A stretch of 36,848 bases of DNA, taken from positions 1 to 36,848 of the forward strand of contig JAYMTA010000152.1 of NCBI GenBank assembly GCA_036897625.1, read 5' to 3'. The stretch comes from Pelargonium cotyledonis (lineage: Eukaryota > Streptophyta > Magnoliopsida > Geraniales > Geraniaceae). Both the position numbers and the translations under genes were made by a program. This document shows positions 10,333 through 19,733 of the stretch, piece after piece (the stretch's first letter is position 1; each line of letters starts with the position of its first letter). The notes under the pieces are model-generated. The model did not search any database and was not told the DNA's origin. It saw only the letters and a list, made by a program, of their open reading frames with translations.

Positions 10333-11633
10333 GGGTTAAAAGCACCGGAAGAGCCTAAACTTTAGGCTGAAACTCAATTTGATATCTAAACTTTAATTGT
10401 ACCAGATTTAGTACTCACACTTTGATTTACATCCCAATTTAGAATCTGCCGTCTACTCCCATTAATTGTGCCGTTAACTCGATGATATAGCATGTATAAC
10501 TTTGCCGGCAACTGGAAAATTCAAGAGATGAATTTTTCGGCGACCGAAAAATTCATGTTCTTTCTTTTTCAGGAAAAAATAATTGCAAAAGCTAACAAAA
10601 CCATAAAAAAACAAAAAACAAAAAAAAAAACAAATGCATCATTACTTCACATACAGTTCAAAGGAGCTTTTTAAATTCTCATGTGTCAAAATCAGATCTA
10701 CTTAGTTAAAAAAAAAATGATCTACTCAACCCAAAGGGCAGTCGTTGAAGCCAGGGGAATAGACCATCGCAACAGTTCATGAGCGTCGCTGTCGAGCTTC
10801 GTCCTTGCTCCATCTCACAAAGTTCTCGCCCCCGTCAACAACCTCTACTAAGTCGCCACCACCTAGCTCGACCTCAACTCCAAATCTGTTCGTCGTTGGG
10901 CTCCGGTTAGGCTCGTGGCTAGGCTCTGGCGTTGCTGGCATGGCCTCCGACGAGCATGAGGAGTAGCTCTGGTACGACCATCGTATCCGACGAGGAAGAC
11001 AGCAGATCCGGCATGGACTCAGAGAGAGAAGAGAGAGATAGAACTCTATCGTGGACTGTAGTCCTCCCTCTCTACCAGGTACTTCGGCAGCATGGCGGCC
11101 CAAGACTGACCATTCTCCGCCGCCGCCGGCTCCGTCAGATCTGGTCCGCGGCCTTGGTTTTGGTGTCGAGCTCCTTTAACGATCTCGATGCATGGTGGTT
11201 GTGGGTTCACTCTCATGAAGAGAGGAAGTAAAAGAAAGTGGATTTGGTGTGAATTTATTTATGTTTTAATTCTTAAAAAAATTGTTTATTTGTGATTGCT
11301 AATAATTTAAATTTTATGTTCAGTTTTATGATGTTTTATGGTTGAATAATTTGTTGTAGATTTTGTTTGATTTTAGGATTTTCGTGCCTTGAATTATTTG
11401 GCCGCCGGAAAATTAATGTCTCGAATTTTCCGGTCGCCAGGAAATTCATGTATTGAGTTTTTCGGTCGCCGGTATTTTTTAATTGTCAAGTCACCTACTT
11501 AACAGATCAGTTAATGGTAGGTTCTAAATTGAGTTGAAAATTGAAGTATGGGTACTAACTCTAGTACAATTAAAGTTTGGGTATCAAATTAGGATTCAGC
11601 CCAAAGTTTGGGTACCTCCGATGCCTTTAACCC
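10333..11633. mobile_element. Non-autonomous Mutator-like element (MULE-2), possible Pack-MULE
   Basis: Terminal inverted repeats of about 150-230 bp pair 10333-10560 with 11399-11633. Both ends begin GGGTTAAA and share AATTTGATA, AAACTTTAATTGTAC and a GGCGACCGAAAAA-like subterminal block. The flanks carry a perfect 9-bp duplication, TAATTATTA (10324-10332 and 11634-11642). The interior at 10760-11230 is much more GC-rich than the TIRs and has open frames on both strands, one of 108 codons on the minus strand (10777-11103). I do not recognise the product. The GC-rich interior of an otherwise AT-rich element is what a captured gene fragment would look like. No transposase is present. Confidence 0.9.
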
Positions 11634-11710
11634 TAATTATTATATAGATAGAATTAATACTTTAATCAATGTCACATCCCGAAAGAATGGGTCTCTCCCG
11701 GGCGTTTTAA

Positions 11711-12337
11711 GAGTGATCTTTGTCATGTGGCATATATGCTCATATAGTTTCGAGACGAATGTTAATCACACTACAAAAAAATTCCCGATCTGTGACGAAA
11801 ATTTGTGTCACAGATTTATGGATTTCATTCACAAAATGTAATTTGTGACGGAACTATGACATAATATTTCTGTCATTGTTTGGGTTGTCAGATGGTTGTG
11901 ATAGAAATTTTTGTCACAAATGTGTGTCTATGAGGAAACTTTCTGTCACAAATGTGAATATGTGACAAAAAAATATAATTTCTGTCACAATTTGTGACAT
12001 AACTGTGACGAAAATTTTTCTGTCAAGAGTGATCTTCCTCATGTGGCATATATGCTCATATAGTTTCGAGACGAATGTTAATCACACTACAAAAAAATTC
12101 CCGATCTATGACGAAAATTTGTGTCACAGATTTATGGATTTCATTCACAAAATGTAATTTGTGACAGAACTATGACATAATATTTCTGTCATTGTTTGGG
12201 TTGTAGATGGTTGTGATAGAAATTTTTGTCACAAATGTGTGTCTATGAGGAATATTTCTGTCACAAATGTGAATATGTGAAAAAATATAATTTCTGTCAC
12301 AATTTGTGAGAAAACTGTGACGAAAAATTTTTTGTCA
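11711..12337. repeat. Tandem duplication, period 316 bp, spanning LTR and MITE
   Basis: Copy 1 (11711-12026) and copy 2 (12027-12337) both begin GAGTGATCTT, include CATGTGGCATATATGCTCAT, and run through the CACTACAAAAAAATTCCCGAT terminus into the MITE interior. They differ by a handful of substitutions and small indels, so the duplication is younger than the MITE insertion. Confidence 0.9.
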
Positions 12338-12373
12338 CAGATTTCCATCACAATTTGCAACTTTTTTGTAGTG
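11769..12373. mobile_element. CACTA-type MITE nested in the LTR
   Basis: The left end is CACTACAAAAAAATT (11769) and the right end is TTTTTTGTAGTG (to 12373). A perfect 3-bp target duplication, TCA, flanks it (11766-11768 and 12374-12376). Repeated TTTGTGACGAAAATTT-like subterminal motifs in both orientations fill the element. The original unit was probably 289 bp (12085-12373). The extra length comes from a tandem duplication that copied the left part of the MITE together with 58 bp of the adjoining LTR. Confidence 0.85.
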
Positions 12374-12523
12374 TCACTGTACTACTTAATTGTGCAGGTA
12401 TAACCTCTTTTGCTCGGATATGTCCTTATATTACATGACGCCTATGGAATATGCTGGCCCATCTTTTTAAAATCAGGAGAAATGGGGCGTCGCATGAGTC
12501 CGATTCTCTCGGTCCGTGACAAA

Positions 12524-13780
12524 TAGTATCAAAGAGGGTTCAGGACACATAGTGGATCATCGTATGCATGTGGTAGATGCGGGTGGTTCGTGATGGCACG
12601 CGTCTCCTGAGCATTCTATGGGAAAAAATTATAATCATGTCATCCGTGTGCGTGTCATCCGTGTGTGTCCCATCAAACACATTCATTCGTGCACATCTGC
12701 TTCGCCCACACGCGTTCGTGTCTCACGTGCATCCATTTGTGACGTGCGCATCTGTCCGTTCTCGTTCGAGCCCGCATCTATGCACATGCGCGCGTCCATC
12801 CGCCCCTCATCCATGCGCACAACCGTCCATTTTGCATCCATGTGCATCCGCGCCCCGTGCACGACCTCGCCCGTCCGTTCCCATTGCGTCCACGGTCGTA
12901 CGTGTACGCCCCAGTCTATGTGTCATCCTTTTATGACCCTTCTGACTATGCATTGTGACCATCCATGCGGCTACGCCGCGAAGGTTACGTCATCCACCCA
13001 TTCCCCAGCACGTCAAATACCGTGAACCCTTCTCATAATCAAGTCTCACCAACTCATTTGATAACAGAGTATACGACCACACGTCCCAACGGCTAACGAC
13101 TTGTTCCAAGAATCTCAATCATGTCTGCCAAGGCCCTAGCCGTTGTTGGTTTGCAGATCCAACATGATAGAGATCAAAACTAAGACCGAGCCCCTGTGAC
13201 CCGTCGCCCAATGGAGGAGAACTAGAGGTCATCTACAACATGTAAACACAAAAATATAAATAGGGCACTAAGTCCTCAAGTAAAAATGTTAGATAATTTT
13301 ACATTTGGGCACTTGTTATACAGAACTGGAAACTTTCTCAAAGTGTTATTCGTACGTTCTTCACTTTTTGAATGAACTGTAAAGATCCGATTCAACCTCT
13401 ATTTTCATAAATATGTTTATGTGTGTGATTCTCATTCTCACGCCGGATGCTATTTCCAGCTGGGCTCACTCCCGGAACTCAACTTAACGGTGCGCTACCT
13501 TACGCAGGAATAAGCAAGACTCGGAACATGGTCATCCCTCGACCAAAAACATACCTTGACTTGAATTTTGGATTCAGACATTGACTCAGACCCATGACAT
13601 AGACTTAGACTTTGGACATTGAACTTGGATATATACCTTGATCTTGACTAAGGATAAGAAGACTCAAACAACTTGAAATTTTTATTTGAAAAAATAGTCC
13701 AATCATCGGCGAAATATGATGAACATGTCCTTGATGAAGAAGAAAGATAATATAGAGAAGAGTAGTTTTGAAATTTTAAA
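12524..13780. other. Degraded sequence downstream of the LTR, with GC-rich low-complexity block
   Basis: This stretch follows the primer-binding site, so it may be untranslated leader of the LTR retrotransposon. Positions 12640-12960 are rich in CATCCGT/CGTCC-type repeats and give overlapping chance frames rich in Arg, Pro and Cys. No gag domain or zinc knuckle is recognisable. A short AT-rich part (13200-13440) has transcript-like composition but no evidence of a gene. Confidence 0.4.
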
Positions 13781-13850
13781 AAATATTTAGTCATGTGTTG
13801 GCACATGACTGGATTAGTGACACTTTCTGGTCAAACTTAACTAGTACAAA
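13781..13850. mobile_element. Remnant related to MULE-3 end
   Basis: GTCATGTGTTGGCACATGAC (13790-13809) followed by AGTGACACTTTCTGGTCAAA resembles 17288-17340 of MULE-3. That region has the same palindrome, then AGTGTCATTTCCGTCAAA. No TIR pair or target duplication was found here, so it is a fragment at best. Confidence 0.35.
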
Positions 13851-15055
13851 GATGTACGACATACTTCAGAATATTCAATAGTTAAATGCAAAACCTAAAG
13901 ATATCTAAGATTAAAAAAGAGTATAGATAAAAATAAATACGTGTAATTATCTTATAAAATAACTACAATATCGTTGTATTAACTGAAACTTTAAAATATT
14001 GAAATCCTAACTTCTAATTTTTAAAATAAAAAATACAAAGTAAAGATGAAATAGATATTATAGGTTTGATGATGATAATTCCATGACTCTTATTTCATTA
14101 ATTGTTTGGTTCATGCCATTGCCTAAAGAGACAAATTGTGTGACAAATGTTTTTGCTTGCAGTTGCATTATGTTTCTATCTTTATTTTTATTTTTCTCAC
14201 TCCCAATGAAGATTCGATTTAAATATAATAAGAGTTCCACTGGTTGATGGTTGACAAATAATGATTAATGAGAGGACGTATAGTGGCTAATTTAGATGCA
14301 AAAAATGGATAATTGGATATATTAATTATGGGAAGCAAAATTTAAAAGAGTAATGTGAATGTCACGATCCATCTTTTTATGGATAGGAAGATGCATGAAT
14401 TGATGAGGGCCTTTTCTCATTTAGAGACCATAATTGCAATTTGGATAAGCCTAATAATTGAACAATCTTGTAACTAATTATAATTATTTTACCATTCATA
14501 TGATATTCACATTAATTCATATTTAGGAAATAGCCTATGAAAATGATATTTTACTCGATAGTTTTATAGGTCTTTCATGATATGATTACTAATTTTGGAA
14601 TGTGTTAGTCTCACTCTATTCAAACTTTTTCAATAAAAACATATTTACTTAGAAAAAATCATTTTATTGCTTAATAAATTTTCAATCCCATTCAAGCCTA
14701 TATTATATATAGAATTATTTATCACTTATTGAACTGAACCCATATGTATATATTATCAAAACTAGGAGGTAGATTAAAAAGATGAAGAAAATTTAAAAAA
14801 AATTGGGATAATAAGAATGTCCTCCCCTCCTCCGTAAGAATGTCCTCCCCCTCTCCGTCTCAAAAATAGTATATGTTTTACTTGTACTCTTTTTTAAAAT
14901 AAATGTTTTATTTTTTTCTTTTATAACTTATGTGTACATAAATTGCCAATAATTAATGTTCTTATAAAAATTAGCTAATATCTCTTAAAGTTGTTAAAAT
15001 ACAAGTTCATGAGAACCATGATCATGAGTATAAAAAGCAAATATATATTACAAAC
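13851..15055. other. AT-rich intergenic DNA, no feature
   Basis: Only short chance frames are present. I see no repeat boundary, domain or splice pattern. Confidence 0.4.
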
Positions 15056-15066
15056 AACATCTCCTT

Positions 15067-15792
15067 CAAACATGAAGTCATAACTCTCTTCTAGGTTTGT
15101 CCATCTCTTCCTCTCTGCCATTTTGAGAGTCGATTAGATTTTTTTTTCGGCTACAGCTGCTCTTGATTTTAGAGTGGTGACAGTTTCTTAAATTTACATA
15201 CAACAAACTGTGGTTTTTCTCGTTTAGATAGTGAGCTCTTGCTTTAATAGCAAGTTTAAGTTTTGTTAGAATTTATTTGTCTAGTGGCGGCGTAGTTCAT
15301 AGTAGCTTTTACGGTTGGTGTGTGCGCAGGACAACAAGAGGTGATTGCAGAGAGGACAAGATGACCTGAAAGTTTGTGATTTGGTCACAATCATTAGATC
15401 AATTTTTGAGTTTGTTGTCGCATCAGATGACACACTCAATGACGACGAGAGGCGGTTGGAAAAACACTCCACCTGGTCGACTTAAACTTCAACTGCAATC
15501 ATTATCATTTGTTCGTGCTTCTCAGGCTGGGGGGGCGTGGGGGGTGGAGGATGGGATTTCAGTGCCTTCAACTTGATTATCCAGCCTGATGGGGAGAAAT
15601 CTAGTGTCTTTGTTTGATTATTCGTGATATTTTAGCCATAATGGCTAATGTCAATTTCCTATTTTTGGGTTAGTCTGTGAACTAAATGGCCCACGAGTTA
15701 GTTAGGTCTTTGGTCTCTTTGTCAAAATTGTCTTTGTTATCGTCCAATTTGAAGTAATAAAATATTAGTTCTCTTTGTGTTAAAAAAAAAAG
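15067..15792 (+). mobile_element. Short retroposon with A tail
   Basis: The insert ends with AATAAAATATTAGTTCTC, then about 10 A residues (15782-15791), a polyadenylation-signal-plus-tail layout. A candidate target duplication flanks it: AACATCTCCTT (15056-15066) against AACTTCTCCTT (15793-15803), a 10/11 match. It encodes no recognised domain; a 66-codon frame at 15376-15576 is not convincing. It may be a 5'-truncated LINE or a mobilised transcript. Its first 100 bp (TTTTGAGAGT, GATTAG, GGCTACAGCTGCTCTTG) faintly resemble the minus-strand start of the retroposon at 2637-3322. Confidence 0.55.
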
Positions 15793-15803
15793 AACTTCTC
15801 CTT

Positions 15804-16557
15804 ATTTTTCTTAAAATAAAAAGCAAAATACTTATTTTTGGAACGTGAAGTATCTTATTTGAGAATCATTACAATTAATTGACGCGATAGCATAAATTCT
15901 CATTTTCGGGTAGAATTATGAAGATTTTTTTTCAAGTGAATAAACTAATTATACTTGGCCATATAAATATAAATTTAAATTAGTTGTGACTTCTTTGTTT
16001 CAAATGAAAAAATAGGAAAAGAAAAAGAAAACTTTAATGTAGAATGAATGGGATAAATAATAAGATAAATAAAGATATTATGGTGGTCTCTTTCTGAGTT
16101 TGGAAAGAGGAAGTCTTGGTTCAATGCATGAGTTGGGTTTATGATGTTAACTTGAAAAAAGAAAGAGGAAATTAAAAGAAGTTGGAGCATAGCATATTTT
16201 GATAATTAGGCACAAAAGTAAGGAGTAGTGCCCTCTACAATTCCTTCTTCTTCAATACTCACAGTGGAGTGGACCATCCAATCCATTCCATTCCATTCCA
16301 ATCCAACAAACTTTTATTTTTTGTTTTGCATTCCAATAATTTAGCAAGGACAGTGCTATTATCTCAAATTTTATACAATTCAATTGACAAATTATTGTTT
16401 TTTATATGTGCCATTTAACATTAAGTTTAACAACTAGCAAATATAGATGTTACTACGAATTCTCTATAAACATTTTAGCCGCTAGTTTTTTAAGATTTAT
16501 AACTCACTTGAGATATTGTGATTAGAGTCAAATATTGTGATTAGAGTCAATAAGTAA
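15804..16557. other. AT-rich intergenic DNA with minor repeats
   Basis: It contains a CCATT-type short repeat (about 16275-16305) and a perfect 19-bp tandem duplication of ATATTGTGATTAGAGTCAA (16513-16531 and 16532-16550). No gene is supported. Confidence 0.5.
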
Positions 16558-16566
16558 AATAACTAA

Positions 16567-17448
16567 GGGGTAATTACTGATAGCTACTCTTTGCTAAGTC
16601 TTCACTTCGTTTCAGTTCGCATTTCTGAATTATTTTTTCATCGGCCGTCAGTGGAGTCATCATCACTTCTTTCTGGCCATCACCTCGCCGGCCATTACTC
16701 CACTCCACTCCACTCCACCGTGGTCTCTATATCGTTTTCACTTTCTCTTTTGGCCAATTGGGTCATCGATATTGGCCGCGAAGGACCCAACATTCTGATC
16801 CCAGGTGAGCTTTTGTGTGTTTTCATAAACAAAAATTTATTTGGGTTCTGAGTTTTTCTGTAGTTCTCTGTGGATATGTTGTTGGATGGAGGTTTGTTTA
16901 ATTTTGTGAATTTGTTTCTTTTTTTTCTGGGTTTGATGCTTTGTATTGTAATGGGTTGTGTTCAAAATTTGTTTTTAGCTGGAGTCTTTTGTATTGGTTT
17001 TGTTGGGTTGTGGAGATATGAATGTGTTGTTGCGTCTGATATTTTTTAGCTCTTTTTCGCTTGTCATTTTGTTAATCCTTGCAGTAAATGTGGGGGGTGT
17101 TTATGACAATTTGATATTATGGGTTTTCTTCATTTTGTGGATTAGATTTGATTGTGAGCCAATATATGCATAAAGCATTGAGCTTGGTTAGATTGTTTAT
17201 TTTCCGACAAGTTCTTGAATTTTCGGGCGAGCTTAGGTTAAAGCAGAAGAGTTCAAGTCAAGGGCATTATGGGGTTAAAAAAAAAATGGTCATGTGCTAG
17301 ACACATGACCACACAGTGTCATTTCCGTCAAATTTAACTGACAAAATGAACTTTGCATATCATAGGGTAAGAAAAAGTATGAAAAAATAGTTCAGGAATA
17401 CTAATTGAAATGATGGTTTACCATAGGGTATCCAACAGTAATTACCCC
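16567..17448. mobile_element. Mutator-like element (MULE-3), Pack-MULE candidate
   Basis: Termini are GGGGTAATTACTG at both ends in inverted orientation (13 perfect bp, weaker similarity to about 27 bp). A perfect 9-bp duplication, AATAACTAA, flanks it (16558-16566 and 17449-17457). There is no transposase. The left interior (16600-16805) is GC-richer and open, then meets ATCCCAG/GTGAGC at about 16799-16809, a good plant splice donor. T-rich, intron-like sequence follows to about 17200. This reads as a captured first exon plus intron. The donor gene is not recognisable from the 86-codon frame (16591-16851). The short TIRs make the superfamily assignment rest mainly on the 9-bp duplication. 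Confidence 0.75.
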
Positions 17449-17457
17449 AATAACTAA

Positions 17458-17821
17458 TGTGTCACATTCTTTATATCGATGCATAATAATGATCCGCATT
17501 TTTAGTGAGATGCTTAAAACCCCTATTTCTAGTGTCAAAATTTGCTAAATAGTGAATAGGCTCGGGAAGTCCTCTTACTAGAAAGAGTTGGTTAAGTCAA
17601 ACTAATAAGGAGATGACAACTTATTATAAGGTGTTTCTCTCTCACAAAATTATTAGAGCGAGTATGCGTTAAATTTGATAAAATATCATCTCTTCATATA
17701 TTTGATTTAACTTACATAATAATAAATAATAAAAAAAAATGAACCAAAATTGATTAAGAATTAGATGCTATGAATTTATACTTATTTTTTTAATATAGAA
17801 ATCTACATACTATATTAAATA
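17458..17821. other. AT-rich spacer, no feature
   Basis: Lies between MULE-3 and LINE copy B. No gene or repeat boundary is seen. Confidence 0.4.
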
Positions 17822-17868
17822 ACTAGTATTTGAAAATAGGTCAGAGGTTCCAAAACGGCTGAGAAAAC

Positions 17869-19733
17869 ATGGCTAGGATTTCCGAGACAGAAAGCGTGGT
17901 GGTTGAGAAAACGTCAACGGATGAGGCAGATCTCCTTTTACGATCAACCAAAAAGCGAAGGCGGCAATGATGGAGGATTCTGTGATGGATGATCGTATAG
18001 AGGATGCGGGATCTGTGGAGAACCCGATTATGGTGGAAGAGGATGACGATTTCCCGCCACACCCGGATGATCTTCCGTACATGAACTTTAGGGACAAGTT
18101 TCGTCTATTTGAGAAGAAGAAGGAGCTGCATTTGCGTAAGTGGAGGGAACGATAACCCATTGATGATCCCACTGATCATTATACCAATGATAGTCGGCCG
18201 ACGATTTGTTTTACCAGTAAGAGGAAGGAGAGACTTTGGATTCAGTGGCAAGATTTTCTCATAATTAAGTTGCTTGGCTATTTCCTTGGGGTGAGGATGA
18301 TGATGGAGCGTACTACTTGAATGTGGAACCCCAAAGGGAAATATGATCTGATTCCACTGTCAAATGGGTACTTTGATGCTAGGTTCTATTCATTCATGGA
18401 CTATAAGCATGTCATGGAGGAGGGACCGTGGATGATTTTCGGTTACTATCTTGCAATGTGTCCATGGGTCTTCACGTTTCGTCCGGATGTGGATACAATC
18501 ATGAAAACCCTAGTTTGGATCCGCTTTCTAGGTCTCCCATTGGACTACTATGACGAGGACACACTGTTGGAGGTGTCGAAAGGGGTAGGGCGCCCAATGA
18601 AGGTGGATGTTTGCACTAAAATGACCACTCTTGGTCATTACACTAGGGTTTTATTAGAGGTCGATTTGAGCAAATCTCTGGTTCCAAGCATTTTGTGGGA
18701 TGATTATTGGCAACCGGATGCTTACTAGGGTTTGCATACGATATGTTTCACATGCGGACGAGCGGGACATAGAGATAAAGTGTGTATGTTTAGTGCCTCG
18801 ACTAGGGTTTTGCAACCCTCTGGATCTCAGGTAACTAAAGCGATTAAAGCTCCTTTGTCGCAGGGTGCGGTTGTTTCTCAGCTGGATCCGGCGATATCTC
18901 AATAAGTAATAGTGACACCTATGCAAATGGCTCAGGTGACAGGACCTTCTCCGGTGTCGGGTGTGGAGAGTAGTGGCTCTGATGTGGTTTAGGATAGTTC
19001 TCGTCTGGAGTTTGGTGCATGGATGGTAGTGCCTAGGCGTAGTGATCGTCAACAACACAAGACAAGTAGCGGGACAGGGAATGGGAACAAGAAGCACCAA
19101 ACTTGTGGGGGTATATGCTCAAGGTTTTCTGTGTTAAAGAATGAGGTTGTCAAGGAGGCCTCTCCGATATTAGAGCAAGTTGCAGAAGTGGCGTCTCCGG
19201 TTGAGCCTAGCAGGTTCAGTGGTTTAGAAGAGAGGAATGGGAAAGCTTTTGAGGGACCTAAGGTTGCAGTAAATGTCAGTAAGAGCAAGAAAGCAGGTAC
19301 AGATCCCATGATTATTGATTAGTCACTACCAATAGGGGGTAGCATTGCTGCAACATCAGTGGGTTTGGAGTCGGGTGTGAGAGAGACGACTCTCTAGGGT
19401 GGTGGGTTTAGAGGAAGAGGGACAGTGGTGAGAGTTTGTGGGCAAGTAGGTCATGTTATGCTGAGGAGGCCGGATGTGGGTTCACGGGATATCGTGCTAT
19501 CAGTGAAGGTGGGAGGTCAGGTGTCAGCTAGTGATCACCAAACTCGCCCTCCAGATAAGGGGATGGACTCGATTGCACATGATCTCTATGTGGCTGGCCA
19601 GAAGTTGAATTTTGTCTCCAAATAGGTAACTGGTGTTATGCCATTGAAATATATCACTAATGTGCACGTTGCATACTCAAGCTTGCAAGGGAGTGCTAAG
19701 GCTCATGTTTCTGCTTCTATTGGTAAGCAATGA
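17869..19733 (+). pseudogene. LINE copy B ORF1 (DUF4283/CCHC), with frameshift and stops
   Basis: It is the counterpart of copy A ORF1 and about the same length (1865 nt). It starts in frame +1 at ATG 17869 (LLLRSTKK block) and shifts to +3 near 17960. It then shows PPHPDDLPYMNFRDK, a DUF4283-like region (about 18220-18720, with MWNPKGKYDLIPLSNGYF and KHVMEEGPWMIFGYY) and the knuckle CFTCGRAGHRDKVC (18744-18783). Stops include TAA 18153, TGA 18318, TAG 18726, TAA 18903, TAG 18990, and TAG near 19320, 19395 and 19623. The genuine terminus is TGA 19731-19733. The stop at 18726 corresponds to a Glu codon in copy A. It bound element RNA in its active ancestor, by family knowledge. Confidence 0.88.
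19728..19733 (+). promoter_or_regulatory. ORF1 stop / ORF2 start overlap (ATGA), LINE copy B
   Basis: The sequence CAATGA places the ORF2 ATG (19730-19732) over the ORF1 TGA (19731-19733), identical in geometry and in its six bases to copy A. Confidence 0.6.

Larger units (their letters stand above)
11670..12521 (+). mobile_element. Solitary LTR with primer-binding site, interrupted
   Basis: The segment begins TGTCACATCCCG and ends GGTCCGTGACA, with the 6-bp TGTCAC...GTGACA inverted termini expected of an LTR. Immediately downstream (12524-12537) TAGTATCAAAGAGG matches most of the common plant initiator-Met tRNA primer-binding site TGGTATCAGAGC. This identifies it as the 5' LTR of a + strand LTR retrotransposon. 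It is interrupted by a CACTA-type MITE and a tandem duplication. Without those it would be about 240-250 bp. No second LTR copy, gag or pol is visible, so the element is truncated or badly decayed. Confidence 0.65.

Noticed and set aside
12577..13025. Overlapping frames of 119 and 135 codons rich in Arg, Pro, Cys and His
   Set aside because: Low-complexity repeats produce them in more than one frame. No zinc-finger spacing or gag similarity is visible.
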